Positions 31,704 to 43,349 of a DNA stretch of 64,000 nt are shown piece by piece. Position numbers and translations under genes: made by a program. Source of the DNA: Kappaphycus alvarezii (taxonomy: Eukaryota; Rhodophyta; Florideophyceae; Gigartinales; Solieriaceae); NCBI GenBank assembly GCA_002205965.3, contig NADL03000072.1, positions 366,679 through 430,678 of the forward strand, given 5' to 3'. How positions within the stretch are numbered: position 1 is the stretch's first letter; each line of letters starts with the position of its first letter. The notes under the pieces were generated by a model. That model did not search any database. It was not told the origin of the DNA and worked only from the letters and a program-made list of their open reading frames with translations.

Positions 31704-33313
31704 TGTTAGGCCCAGATTTTTTTTTCGCTGTCATCTACAGGCCTATAGTTTACTGTAGTACCTCTCCTTGTCCAAATTTGCTTGTAGTTCCGGTCCTTCC
31801 TCGTCCTTCCTGATCCTCGCTTATCATTACCGCGGTCCTCTCCAAATTACTTCCGTTTTATCTAGATATTTTTATACTGTATCTACCCTCTGAATCGATC
31901 CCGAATCAAGTTCTTTTTCCTTTTTTGCTTACCTTCCCCTCCAAATTCACTTTTTTATGAGAAAAAGGGCGCAAATGCACTACAAAAAAATCCCTTGCAG
32001 ATTTGTTTCACCTATTTCTAATCTATAGAACCTGCCCAGCGAGCCTATTTAAACCCCTTTATTCCAAGTTTTAAACGTCCCGTCATATTTTGCTCATCAC
32101 ATCTCTCACCCGCACACACCCGAAACACCCTCCATTACCTCCCATCCATTCCCCAAACTTACCAAAATGACCATCTACGCCCCTCGAAAATCATTTCCAA
32201 AAATCGCCATCCCGCCCCCTAAACTCTATTCCCTACTCCCTTTCGGACCTACTGACCGCGAGACTACCTGCGCCGGCAAACCAAGAAAAAGGTCATCGAA
32301 TTCGGCGTCGCCTCTTTATCGAGGATGAGGCGGAGGAGGTAGGTAAGGGGCGGGAGTGGGACATCGAGGAGGGAGCTGGGGAGAACATTTGAGGAGTGGG
32401 TAGCCCCTGGATTGGTCTATGAGGTGAATAACGAGAGGACAGGGAGGATGAGAGGAAGAGGAGATGAAGGGGAGGATGAGGAGGAAGAGGAGAGGAAGGG
32501 GAGGATGAGAGAGGAAGAGGGAGGAAGGGGGAGGATGAGGAGGAAGAGGAGGAGGAAGGGGAGGATGAGGTTGAAGAGGAGGATGAGGATGAGGATGAGG
32601 ATGAAGAGGAGGGAGAGGATGACGAGGACGAGGACGAGTTGGATGAGGGAAATAGGGGCATGGAAAGTGTTGTACTGGTGGGGCCTGGATTGGAGAGTAT
32701 GGATCAAGTGGTGCCGACGCTGGAACCAGATGGAGATATCTTTAGTAGTTTAGATATCTCCCAGGAGGGAATAGAGAGCCTTGAGCTATTCGCAGATATT
32801 TGTGGGGACTGCTTGGACAGCATGGATATTTAGAGGAGTTGTTTGGATCTGATTTAGAGAATGGGAAATAAGAGGACCTCATTGATTGTTAGTTTCTTAG
32901 TATCTTCTGTTTATAGTATATTGTCCACGCAATTTGTTTTTATGTATTTCCTGGTACCTTCTGTAGTTTTGTTCGGACTTTAGGGGTAGCCAGAAGTCTA
33001 TATGAGCTGAGTAAACCGCTTCCTCATGGAGAGGTCAAACAAGTTGGCAGGCAGCTTCAAGCCCAGTCCCAAATAGTTAGGAAGTTGAGAGTCAAATTCA
33101 GACCCAAGAAGCATTTATTTTACCCTAGTCACTAAGCATAGGTGGTAGACCCTGCCCCTTCCATACTTGCTTGTAGCCCATTCAACTGCCTTCCCTATCC
33201 ACTCCTTTTCGTTCGTTCAACTATACCACGGTAGCACTTCTGTCGCTTGCAACACCTCCTTCTTGGGGAAATTGGTTCTGAGGATCTCTTCCCCTGCTGA
33301 TTTATCCCTAACA
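31704..33313 (+). repeat. Long LTR carrying an acidic ORF, copy 2
   Basis: At 1,610 bases it runs from TGTTAGGCCCAG to CCCTAACA, a perfect 7-base terminal inverted repeat TGTTAGG/CCTAACA that fits an LTR. It aligns with 7091-8610 and 54983-56513. The flanks (gccag and gaccc) are not a duplication, so it may have recombined. The right flank is LINE-B. Confidence 0.8.
32167..32833 (+). pseudogene. LTR-encoded acidic protein, copy 2 (frameshifted)
   Basis: A one-base loss just after the ATG (accatctacg where copy 1 has accaatctacg) and others break the N-terminus. The C-terminus is open at 32639-32833: MDEGNRGMESVVLVGPGLES, then MDQVVPTLEPDGDIFSSLDI, ending ICGDCLDSMDI. An expanded GAG/GAT tract lies at 32440-32640. 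Confidence 0.65.
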
Positions 33314-34545
33314 GACCCCCTCCAAGCTGGATGAAACGGATGGCGGCGGCGGCTTGGGACCGAGGAAGTAAAATGTTACCGTAATCTGCATACCAAGCAC
33401 TCAGGGCAGGTGAGAACTTCTCCTGTATCGATAGCAAGAGAGGATGAAGAGCCTGGGCAAAGAGCACGGGACCGAGGGATCCCTTGCTGAGGGCCTTCTG
33501 AACCGTGGACATAGTTGGGTCCGAAAGCAAGCTCTGTAGGAGCATCGCAACAAGAGTGTACCCACCCTTCGAGGCCTGGGGCACGCGTTTGTGCAGCTTT
33601 TAGAAGGCGCTGGCAGGAAATGCAATTGAAAGCGTTGCGAGCGTCAATCTGGACCAACAAGTGGTCGTGGAACTCGGATCTCTGGAAAGACGACGTACGG
33701 ATGAATTATTGCATCGGTGCCGTTCTTGACGCCTACCACGACTGATGGGCAGAAGGTAGGGGCTTAGGGCGGGGGTCTTCGTGTACCGCGAGCCCAGAAA
33801 TTAGGAGTCGGTAGAGAAGCCCAGCAGAGATAGGACGGATTCCCCCGTTCGGCTTCGGCAGCGCTGTTAGACGGCCCCCGCAGGAATACGGGCGGCACGC
33901 GGCCGGTAGATCGCCGTTCAAAAAAAGGATGAGGAACTTTGTCAGAGCATGAAGGCAGTCTCTGCTGGGCGTGACCCCACCTGCCGGGCGAAGCAGCATT
34001 CGCAGGAACACTGGGTATACACCATCGGCCCCAGGAGCTGTTGAAGAATTCAAGCCGTGAATGGCACAGCGGACATCCGAGACCAAGAACCTGAGCGCGG
34101 GAGGCTAACGGTGGGGGCTCAAGGGAGTGATTGAAAAGGGGGGCGGGGGATGAAGAAAGCCAAGGATTGAAATGTAGCTTCGCTGGGGAATAGTGGGGGA
34201 TCAACTTGGAAAAGGACTACTGTGGCCGGGAAGGGCTACCCCGGAGAGGAAAGGGCGGCATCTGCGAAGAACTTTGTCAGGGCGGGCGGGACCGGGAGGG
34301 GCTGGAATCGGAGAGGGGAGGGCGGAGGTGAACAAGGAGGTAGACTCGTCGAAGGGCTATCATAGAGGCGGCTGGAAGGCATGCCGATGCGGTCAACAAT
34401 GCTGGAGCAATTTTCACGGCGGCAGCGGCCAAGAGCGCGGGGGCTGCTGTGTCGAAAAACCAGCTGGGTATGGCAAGAAGTTCCAGAAGGGCTCGAGTCT
34501 TGTGCTCTGGCAAGGGAGCGTATATAACGCGGTATAAGGCTGCGA
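33314..34545 (-). pseudogene. LINE-B reverse transcriptase fragment
   Basis: Minus-strand frames give SSTAPGADGVYPVFLRMLL, CGGRLTALPKPNGGIRPISA, LVQIDARNAFN, EGPQQG, PLGPVLFAQALHPLLLSI and WYADYGNIL. These are RT motifs of an RLE-type LINE different from LINE-A. The active site reads YADY, so the second Asp is lost. An Ala-rich helix (LLELLAIPSWFFDTAAPALL) lies upstream. I assign it to LINE-B, whose C-termini lie at 53-58 kb, by inference only. It is cut by the LTR on the left. Confidence 0.7.
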
Positions 34546-36849
34546 AGTATAAGTCGTAAGTCGCTGCCTGGACTGGACGAGCAGTAAAGGTGAGAAAAGG
34601 GAAGGGGGCGGAGAGGAGGGAACGGAAGGTTAGGAGAAATTTGGAATGTTTTTAATCCATGAAAAATGAGTTCAGCTGTTTCCTGAGGGATGTCGTGATA
34701 TGTTGAAAGCTTACAATGTAAAGAATTGGCGCGAAGCCGTCAAAACGCTAGAAAACTGGCTAGAGGCCAGCCAACAGGCACGCTGCATTGAACATCGCTG
34801 CCGCTGAGGCATGGCGCTGTGTTAGGACTTGTTTGACCCTTGCATAGGTCTCCCTCGCCCTTCGTAGCGACGTTGGGTGCGACGTCGGTTAGCAACGCGT
34901 CGGCGTCCGGGTGTCATCTTCCGAGGGTAGAGATGGGGACAGGGACCAGCCTTCTTCTGGCAGAAGTCGCGATGAAGGACTCGTATCTGTTTCGCCGTTC
35001 TTGCTGCGTTGAGCGAGGTGAGCGGGTTGAAAGTCCTTAATATCCTGTTGGAGGGGGCTAGGAGGTTGACCGCGTGACATCAAAGAGTGTGTTCCGCCAG
35101 TGCGTTCCATTGCGCGAATATCAGGTCTTGTGGGGTGGACCCCCTCTTCGCGGCTCGATAACTGGATGTCGCGCAGCATTCCCAAGATCTCTCGTCAATA
35201 AACTGACCTGACGGTCGTGTCTTCGCGCCCTTTCGCCCCAGTGCAAGCAGTGCAACAGTTGGTAGCCGAAACAGTCGAGAGTTTCGGGCAGTTCTGCTTG
35301 AGGCATGGTGTTCCGGATGCAAAAGCGGGACTTGGCAATAGTATTGGAACCATATCGAGAATTCCATTGGTTCAGTACTTGTCTTAAGGCCCGGAGATGG
35401 GGTGCAGTAAACTCTATCTTTCGCACCGGGGAGCCCCAGAGGGGCACGGAAGGCCTGCTGTCTGTGTAGTTAACATTTACTCTTCCTGCACTCGCCCGTG
35501 GATGGCGTCCGATAGTGTCTTCTGTGATGGTGTTTTATTTGAGCAGAGGGCACTGAAGGGGAGAATCCTGGATTGGGAGCAAGAGATGGACCAAATCTGG
35601 TGCGCCTCCACGATGTCTCGGTTCGTTGCGATATCCGTAGTTGTCGCTGAAAGGAGGCTGTGCACAGCCTGTTGGACGCTGTGCTGGAGGCGAGGAAGGC
35701 TGAAGCTACGATGACTTCGCCGAGGTGAGTCTTCTTCCAGTGGTGGCTTCTTGGCAGGAATCGGTTTCACATGAAACTGCAGTTCTCGGAATATTTCGGG
35801 TCGAGGACGCCCTGGCAGTGTTCGCACACAGCTCTCCATCATTGCATCAAAAATTGCAGTGCCTTCCGCAGTGCAAGCTTTTGGCACGACTCGTAACAGG
35901 TATCCGAGCTTACAGACCCCGAAAAGCTGCGCAGGAGCTGGAAACGCGATTTGCGTGCTCTCCAAGGCGATGATGGTGACGAGGAACGACTTCAGGGACT
36001 TCAAATGGCCTGTAAAGAGCCAACCGGGGCGTTCATTACCACTGTTCCCCGCTGTACACCTGTGCGAGTTCTCTTGGATAGAGGGGTTTCACAGACTCCT
36101 GTGGTGGAGTTGGCCACCAGATTTGGTATTCCGGCACTGCTAGAGGCACTTCTAGAGGCAGTACCCGAGCTGCGGCCTCTGGTGATGACAAGATGTCCAG
36201 TGCCTTGCGGAGCTGGTCGTTTTTTGCAATGTTTGTACCCATCATCATGGTACAAGAGCTAAAACAGCAGGTTACCGAGTTGCTGCTCTTCGTCATCCCC
36301 TGATTTCAATAAACGTTGGATTTTGAGGATAACGGGTGCAGCGCAAAATCGAAAAGGAGCCCACCAAGTTTTTCCCCTTGTTGCGTCCCTTGCACGCTCC
36401 GGATTATATGAAGACCGAACCACAAAAAAGCGGGCTCAAGTATGTAGTAGTATACAACCCACGGGAGCAGATCAGGGAACTGATTTTTTTTGCTGAGGAA
36501 AGCTGTCCGACAGCACAAAATGAGTCCATTTTTGAGATCAACAGTCAGCAATGAGTATTAGAAGCTGTGCCCGAACTTCTGTACGACACTCCGGACTCCA
36601 CGGACGACGGAGTGAGTGCTGGATCGGGTACCAATGTCAACCTGCGGTGGTTGTAGGTATTTTGTGTCTCTCGCGGAGGCTTTTGTTATTAGGCAACTAC
36701 CTGTCAATCTGCGTAGCATTTCTCCTACGGCTAATGGTCTGGGTGTCAGGTCTTTCTTGGCCAAAGGGGTTAGAGGCGCGCTAGCTATCAAAGGGCAAGA
36801 GCGGCTGGGGCCTTTCCGGCTGCTAAGATGTTCACCATTTTAAACAGGG

Positions 36850-38219
36850 TGATAGGGATAAATCGTTGGGAGAAGAAATACTCAGGACCAAATACCCCAA
36901 GAAGGAGGTGTTGCAAGCGACAAAAGTGCTACCGTGGTATAGATGAACGAACAAAAAGGAGTGCACATGGAAGAGAGTTGAAAGGGCAACAAGCAAGAAT
37001 GAAAGGGGCAGGGTCTACCACTGATGCTCTGTAAGCAGCGTAGGAAAAAGGTTTCTTGGGTCTGAAGTTGACTCTCAACTTCCCACTACTCGCGACTTGA
37101 CTTAAAAGTTGTCTGCCTACTTGCTTGATCTCCACAACAGGAAGCAGTTTACTCAGCTTATATAGACTTTTTGGGTATCCGTAAAGTCTCAAAGAAACAT
37201 ACTAAGAGCCATGAAATACATCAATTGGAGTCGTGTGAACGACAAAGACTAACAGCAGATATTATCAGGATAAATATCTAGATTCTTTCCTTAATACCTT
37301 AGTCCTCTACATCAGAGCCAAACAGTTCCCCAAAATATCCATTCCACCCAGACAGTCCACACAAATATCCGCGAACGGCTTAGAATTCTCCATTGCCTCC
37401 TGCGAAATATCTATACATCTGACGACGTCCCCATCTGGTTCCAGAGTCGGGACCACCTGGTCCATATTTTTTGGCCCCTTCCCACTAATCCAGCACTTTC
37501 CATGTCTCCCTCCTTCGCATCCTCCTTTCCTCTCTTCTCTCCTCTCTTCATCCTCGTCAGAAGAGTCAGAGATCACAATTACTCCCTCATTCTCCCCTCC
37601 TTTCTCCATGGGAGCCCCCCCACCGTTATACACTAGTGGCTCCCACGGATCCACCCAGTCCTCCTTTTCATCCTCCTCTCCCTCCTCTTCCTCTAACTCC
37701 TCTTCTCTCTCCTCCTCCTCCTCTGCCTCTTCTGCCTGCTCGAAGCAGTTACGGCGGACCCACTCCCGAACGCGTTCCCGGTCCAACCTTCTACAGTAAC
37801 CATCGTATTTGGTTGGACCATTTGCAATCAGGGCCAAAGATTTGAGTGGACGACGGCCTCGGGATGACTTGGTGATGGTGAGGGAAGGGCGGAGGTTGGT
37901 CATGTTAAGGGCTAAAAGAAGGGGTGAGCCGATGAGGTAGTTGATGGCGGGGGGGTGCCTCAACGACGTCGACTTCGAAGTTTAAATACTGCGACGTCTT
38001 CGAAAAGTATGTCTACCTTGGACGTGAACAGTAATGACATCTAATAATGACACTCTGTCTTAAAATAAAAAAATCAACTCATGAATTTGCCACACTCATC
38101 CAAATTAAAAATATGTTGCAAATTCAGAAACTGTAAAAATACCTTCCAAATCCCGATACTGTATCCAAATTCGGTCCTCTTCTACATTTTTTTTTCGTGT
38201 GCAAATTTTGCGCACATCA
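36850..38219 (-). repeat. Solo LTR of a Gypsy-A relative, with acidic ORF
   Basis: At 1,370 bases, on the minus strand it starts TGATGTGCGCAAAA and ends CCCTATCA. A perfect 5-base target duplication CAGGG lies at 36845-36849 and 38220-38224, inside LINE-A copy 4. Its head (about 200 bases) and tail (about 500 bases) match the Gypsy-A LTR; the middle holds the acidic ORF that the Gypsy-A LTRs lack. It is a clean solo LTR left by LTR-LTR recombination. Confidence 0.9.
37307..37903 (-). CDS. LTR-encoded acidic protein, intact copy
   Basis: This is a 198-residue intact frame of unknown family. The N-terminus MTNLRPSLTITKSSRGRR is basic. A helix (RERVREWVRRNCFEQAEE) precedes a Glu-rich tract of about 35 residues. 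EGVIVISDSSDEDEE, a hydrophobic run followed by Ser and acidic residues, looks like a SUMO-interacting motif. The C-terminus NMDQVVPTLEPDGDV, then DICVDCLGGMDIL, is shared with the other copies. The frame is open back to an ATG at 37963, but that lies only about 20 bases from TATTTAAA (37981-37988) and its extra 20 residues do not align with other copies, so MTNL at 37903 is preferred. The role is unknown; a transcriptional or SUMO-linked one is speculation. Confidence 0.65.
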   Translation of the reverse strand: MTNLRPSLTITKSSRGRRPLKSLALIANGPTKYDGYCRRLDRERVREWVRRNCFEQAEEAEEEEEREEELEEEEGEEDEKEDWVDPWEPLVYNGGGAPMEKGGENEGVIVISDSSDEDEERREERKGGCEGGRHGKCWISGKGPKNMDQVVPTLEPDGDVVRCIDISQEAMENSKPFADICVDCLGGMDILGNCLALM

Positions 38220-39523
38220 CAGGGCTGCCAAAAATCCGGACGGGCCACATGAAGACAGGGCTTGCAGAAGTTCTACGAAGTGGCAAGATTTGAGGCCAGA
38301 ACCCCTGCAGAGGAACCCGGTTTGAACCCAAGAACAGCGTCGAGCACCTCCTTCTCCGTGAAGTCGCGGAAAGGCGAGACATTGTCTAGTAGAGTGTGGT
38401 ACGCTGCCTCGTGGTAGGGTGCTTGTTGCGGGTGCTTCGCGAGGAGTGCTTGGACGACCTCGGGGGTGGGTGGTAAGGCGCCCAACGAGCCGAGCGCCTG
38501 TGCTGATTTTACGTATGCCTCCGCCCCTAGTCAGTTTAGTAGCTCTGTGGATGCTCACCTGTTGCTAGTCGGAGATAGGCGGCGTAGCCGCAGCGCGTGG
38601 GGGAGACGTACTGACGGCCTGTTCCCACGAAGTCATGTATTGGCTGAAGTTCCATAGTTCTAACCGCTCTTTCATTGCTTTTGCGATCGATTGCGGCGGA
38701 GTTCGAGAGTACAGGAGCTGGGGAGGGACACGTCCGAAAAAATCACTGCAGGAAACAGAAATACTTTGGAAAATATTTGCACTCCTTGGGGTTGTACAGA
38801 TGTGCAGGCGGAAACTGCCTCCTCCATTTTCTTTGTGTACAACTCAGCAAGTAATCCCCGGAATTTTATTGGGATATGCGCCATTACAAGGGTGTGCGTT
38901 GTAAACATGTCTTGGATAGGTAGCAGGGGCTGTACCTCCGGTGTCGATGTTTGAGCGTCTGCCTCTGGTGCTAGCGTTGGAGCGACTACCACGGTAGTCT
39001 TGGTGATGAAAGAACAGCGGGACAGGAGCTTTCGGGGGAATAAAAGGTGTGGCACACCCAGTATTTGCCGGAGGGGCTGGGTCGTCTGGGACGGGGAGTG
39101 GGACGGCTGTGGTCGGCGGTACTGGGCTGCGCAGTTGTGTCTTATGCAGTGGTATGTACCTCCTCGGTGCGATATGGACTGTGCATTTTGGGCACTTTGA
39201 GTACGAGAACTCGAAGAGGCTGCTTGCTGTCGTGCCGGAAATCTTGGGAGACTATTTTTTGTTGTGACAACCACAGTACCAGTAGCCCACCTGCGCGAGA
39301 TAGCTCATCAACTTGCCGTGGCGATGCTCGTTTGGTTTTCCCATCTTGGACCCGGCGCTTTTTGTAGCACGGACGTGGGCCAGTATATTGGCGACTGTTC
39401 GTATTTGCGGCTTTGCGATGGACGCAGCGGGCAATACACAGGCCTTGGTAGTAGCCTTGTCGAGATAGTGCCTGACATCCGGCGTTCTGCCAGCCATTCT
39501 CCGTCGTTCCCTTCGAGGGGCCT

Positions 39524-39870
39524 GTGCTCTAGGTGTCACACGTGCTCCATCTGTTTTGTAGAGCATGTACAACAGCGATTTTATCTGTGGCCACGTGGAG
39601 GCTTAGTGACAAGTATCCGCTTCCCTGAGGTCTTAAACCAGTGCACCCTACTAAACGATTGGACTTATTACAGTGCTGTATGCCAATCCTCTGGACTCCG
39701 ATCCTGTACGCCGGTATGCACCTCAGACCTCCTTTGTCAACAGTAGAATTGTCACCAGGCCTGGGTTCCAGGTGACCACGTGTAGTTGATCAAAAAATTG
39801 ACCGTTTCAAAAGTTGAACTTGCTGGCGGAGTTCGGCTCTTGAGAAGTGGGGATCGGCGACGAGGGAGGG
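39524..39870. repeat. 350-base direct repeat, left copy
   Basis: It runs from tgctctaggtgtcacacgtg to gggagggggaag and matches 44424-44770 with few differences. It includes a small palindrome (cctgggttccagg). The class is unknown. Confidence 0.75.
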
Positions 39871-39944
39871 GGAAGGTGTGAAAATTGAACCAAAAACCAT
39901 TTTGCTCACCGGATACCAGCCAGCGTTCCCAACCCCAGTATTCA

Positions 39945-40167
39945 ACAAGACTCACCTCCGCGAAGAACACGGCTGCTGTGGCATTCTTGGCTTCTAGCTC
40001 ATCATCCAACAAGCTTTGCAAGACCTTGCTCCCAGCTCCTATTGCTGGGAGCATACGAAGCAGCTGCAGACCCCCTCGGAGGAGGTCGAACTCCTGCTTG
40101 CCGTCTAGGATTATCCCGTTCAGTGTAATTTGCTTGCAAAAATCACCATCGCAAAAGAGGCTGACGG
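39945..40167 (+). pseudogene. LINE-A fragment cut by Copia-B'
   Basis: It encodes LTSAKNTAAVAFLASSSSSN and SCLPSRIIPFSVIC, the region between thumb and zinc knuckle. It stops exactly where the Copia-B' LTR starts, at the host sequence gctgacgg. Confidence 0.8.
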
Positions 40168-41358
40168 TGTGAAAATTGACCACATTTTTTAATCTCTATC
40201 CTGGTGTCCTACAATGATGCTGAATTGTTGAGCAATATTTTTATTGAGGCCCACAATTTATATTTACTGTGAATCTTCAAGTAATAATTTTATCTAATAT
40301 ACACTGGCCCTATTTTATGCTGAATTCAGTGTGTAATAATTTTTATGTCCTACAGTTGGGTTTTTATATTGTACAGGCTATATTTATTGCATTTATGCTG
40401 CCAACAAATTATTATCTGGATGAGCGCTTACCTGGAAAATACTGCAATAGTTATTGCTGAGCCTGAATCATGTCTACCAAAATTATTGTACCCTGCTGTA
40501 GAGTATAAGTACTAATATTTTGTTAGAAATGTTTTTTACATCCTCGGGCCATCGAAATATTCTCCTCAATCAGATATCATTAAATTTGGTATTCTATTCA
40601 TTATTCATTCTAAGTCCAATTGTGGCATTTATTTATTTATTTAAGTTGGAACTATTTATTTTTTGGGTCTACGTATCCCATTTATTTTCCGTTTATGGGC
40701 CCAGATCACCCCGAAATTTCTTCAAGGCCGAAATTCTCATGGGATCTTCGCACGGCTCCTTGAACGGATGGTAAAGGACCTCAAGAAAAATATTTTGATG
40801 CTGTTCACATATGGAAATCTGTCCATGATTTATTACCAGCATCAAAATCTAATAAGGTTCCTAGGGCAGTACAAGGTCTTGTCTTTCAATCATAATTATT
40901 TGGATGAGCTCTTGATATTTGTATGAAAAATTCCAGACACAGAAATTCAGTCTGAAAATGGTGCATTAGCGATTGCTAACGCTATTCATAAGATGGATCC
41001 TCTATCATCTAAATCAGATACATTTCAAAAAATCTTAGATCTATTGCACACTACTCGTGGTGATAATGAGTCTTTCAAAAATTTTGAATCACGGTTTGAT
41101 GCTCGAATTGCCCAATTTCATTCATCTACTGGTACTTCGAAATTACCTGAAGCATTGGTGTCATTTTCCATCCTGACTAATTCCAAAATTGACTCAAACT
41201 AGTGAGTATCTATTTTAGCTGCTGCTTCTCCGAAGCATGAAGATGAAGCCGATTTGGGGTAAGGAAAAATCCTAGAATTAATCAAATATTCAGAAATATC
41301 ATCTATTATTCGTGCATGTGATAAACCAAAAAGTACAAATCAAACGTATGGAAATTGC
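40168..41358 (+). mobile_element. Copia-B', truncated relative of the 58 kb element
   Basis: An LTR (about 40168-40690) starts TGTGAAAATTGACC and matches 58466-59014. A half-tRNA primer-binding site (40691-40704) and the start of gag follow (MGPDHPEISSRPKFSWDL at 40695). In-frame stops and a lost gag reading frame follow (from 40900). The match to Copia-B ends near 41358, so pol and the second LTR are missing. Its gag has gatttattacca where Copia-B has one base fewer, which shows the Copia-B break is a deletion. Confidence 0.85.
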
Positions 41359-41534
41359 AATGTAAGAGGCAGGACCTTGAAAATCTGAGCATCGTCAGAA
41401 TCGAAGAACCGCATGGATCGCCTGAAAACTTTCAACACTGCATGTACCTTCATAACCTCCATCAGGAACGATTGCGACAATATCGGATCGATAAATTATA
41501 TTTTTCTGTCCAGTTTACTGTGAGCAGAAACCCG

Positions 41535-42828
41535 CTACAAGCTCTCCTCGAACCCTGTTCGCTCCTTAGCGTTTGATCCAACGACTTTAAGCAGCGCAGG
41601 CCTGGCCCTGAGGAAGGAACTTAAAACGCGTTCGGCGGTGGCAAATCGCGTGTCAGAAAATTTTACCACCACTACCGCAGGTCTGTGAAGCGCTCTGATT
41701 CTGAGCAACTCTTGTTCAAGCTCTATCACTTTATCCTGGTCATTAACAGCCTGCCGCAACTCTGTCTCCTTCCTTCTTAGCCCTTTTTTCACCATCCTGT
41801 TGAACGCTTCAGCACACTCAGCCAATCTAGTCTTGAGCTTCCTATGGTTTTGTATGGTGGATAAAATGTGCGGAACACTGTAAATGACTTCCTCCATCTC
41901 CTCTAGCTCGGCAATATTCTCGATCAGCAGATCTGCGACGTGAATTTGGTCGTTAACACTGAACATTCCAGGATATGCTTTGGTGAACAACGTACGAGCT
42001 TTCACACAGGACTGCCCCTTATCACTCGTGACAGCACAGATACGACCGCAAATATCGTACTGTTCGACTGTACGCTCAAGGATGTTGAAGTATTCCAACG
42101 CACCAAGCTTCGGGCCCGAGCATACTCAGTCCTCAACAATAAAGACATGGTGTAAGCGTGAGGTACTCCAGAGTCAATCTTACGTGTCTCTTGACATCCT
42201 CCCAGCAGTCAAACAATAATGTTCCAAACCGTCTGGCCAGGACTTCCTTGGCATGATTTACGATGTGTGTCATCATGAATCTGTGGTAAAAATCGAGTCC
42301 CTCAGATGAGAGTGCCCTCTAAGAGGGAAGTTGAGCCTCTATACCCGGGAATACGAGTTTTAGCAACTCTCTCTCAGGGCTGTTGAGATTATTTTTCAGT
42401 TTTTCAAACAAGCGAAACGGCCTAGCCTTCAGAATAATGACTTTCATCACAGCTTTTTCCAGACTGGATCTCGTTTCGTTTGTCCACACTAAGGATTCTC
42501 CTCTTCCCCCAACTTCTCCAGACGATGTTCTACACCGTTTAGTGTCGCGATTCATTTTTGCTTCTCCAGATTGGTTCTGTACAGATGAAGGGGTTCCAGA
42601 GGACATTTGAGGTGCTTTTGCACCCTCAGCATCACGTCTCCTTGTGTCGATCCCCTCAAGCTCAATTCTATGTCTCATTTTTCTCGCAGTGGCTGACGAA
42701 TTCAAAATTTGTTGAACTTTAATTCGGGGAATAGCACAGGGCACCCGCGGTGTATGACACAAAAAGTGCTGCAAATATCTATGGTGATTTTTATCTTTGA
42801 AGTTTCGGTTGCAGCACCCGCATTCCAA
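41535..42828 (-). pseudogene. hAT-type transposase remnant
   Basis: The N-terminal frame (42319-42828) has a BED-like finger (CGCCNRNFKDKNHHRYLQHF, then LCH), a basic linker, and RPFRLFEKLKNN, then LVFPGIEAQLPS, typical of the region before the hAT catalytic core. The C-terminal frame (41535-42098) has AVTSDKGQSCVKARTLF, NDQIHVADLLIENI and SDTRFATAERVLSSFL, the landmarks of hAT transposases. TLLFDCWEDVKRH lies between in another frame. The hAT C-terminal dimerisation region is not seen, and I could not find terminal inverted repeats or an 8-base duplication. It is inactive. Confidence 0.75.
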
Positions 42829-42866
42829 TGAAGGACGTCTTAATCCTCACAAACTTTGGAATATTT

Positions 42867-43217
42867 CTAGGCTCCTCCTCTCAGTTTCCTTCCGAAATTC
42901 GTTTTATGCCTCACTGCAGATTGGTCACGAACCTTTATTATTTCTAGTGGAATTCGCTCATGCCCTCGAAATTTTAATAATCTGTCCAAAAATTCATCGC
43001 TGTTGATGACATATAAGATCCCCTGCCAGTACGGAGCACCATCTAGCTCAGCCAAAATGAAACGATTAGGAAAACTCGAAGTTGCATAGAGGGGAGGAGA
43101 ACGACCTGCAGATCCATTTTGTTGTACGTGTCTGTTGTTGACATGTGTAGTGCGGTGTATTTTATCATAAAGTGTAAATCGTCCAAATGAAACAGATATG
43201 GGCTGTGACAATGGCAC
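42867..43217 (-). CDS. Hypothetical ORF upstream of the hAT remnant
   Basis: This is a 116-residue open frame of unknown family, with a mixed hydrophobic/basic composition (SSFPNRFILAELDGAPYWQG near the middle). It ends about 40 bases before the hAT N-terminal frame and reads the same way. It may be part of the same element, or chance. Confidence 0.3.
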   Translation of the reverse strand: MPLSQPISVSFGRFTLYDKIHRTTHVNNRHVQQNGSAGRSPPLYATSSFPNRFILAELDGAPYWQGILYVINSDEFLDRLLKFRGHERIPLEIIKVRDQSAVRHKTNFGRKLRGGA

Positions 43218-43349
43218 TTGTACCGGTAATGGCCCCAGTGTTACTAAGGTGACAATTGCAGGTAAAGAGCGGATGCAAAGTTACTTGGCCAGCAAAGGAC
43301 TTCACCTGAGTTACGGTTCATTTGGCTCTCAGGAGTTGTAAATGCGTTA

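Larger units (their letters stand above)
34740..39500 (-). mobile_element. LINE-A copy 4, split by a solo LTR
   Basis: Minus-strand LINE-A in pieces 38220-39500 and 34740-36849. Recognisable parts are TRPDIRAMERTGG (C-terminal), FGVCKLGYLLRVVP and FRELQFHVKPIP (thumb), IGSVQGTQQGEKLGGLLFDF-like RT sequence near 36330-36480, and KDLTPRPLAVGEMLRRLTGS near 36720. The N-terminal region lies in 38672-39274. It is more diverged from copies 2 and 7 than they are from each other. No typical 3' UTR follows at 34560-34740. Confidence 0.75.

Noticed and set aside
31704..33313. TGTTAGG/CCTAACA ends read as terminal inverted repeats of a DNA transposon or MITE
   Set aside because: The tail with its TATA block matches the Gypsy-A LTRs, which have proven target duplications, and TG...CA ends fit LTRs. 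No transposase-like gene is present.
37903..37963. Upstream ATG of the acidic LTR protein at 37963
   Set aside because: It lies about 20 bases from the TATA-like box and the added residues do not align with other copies.
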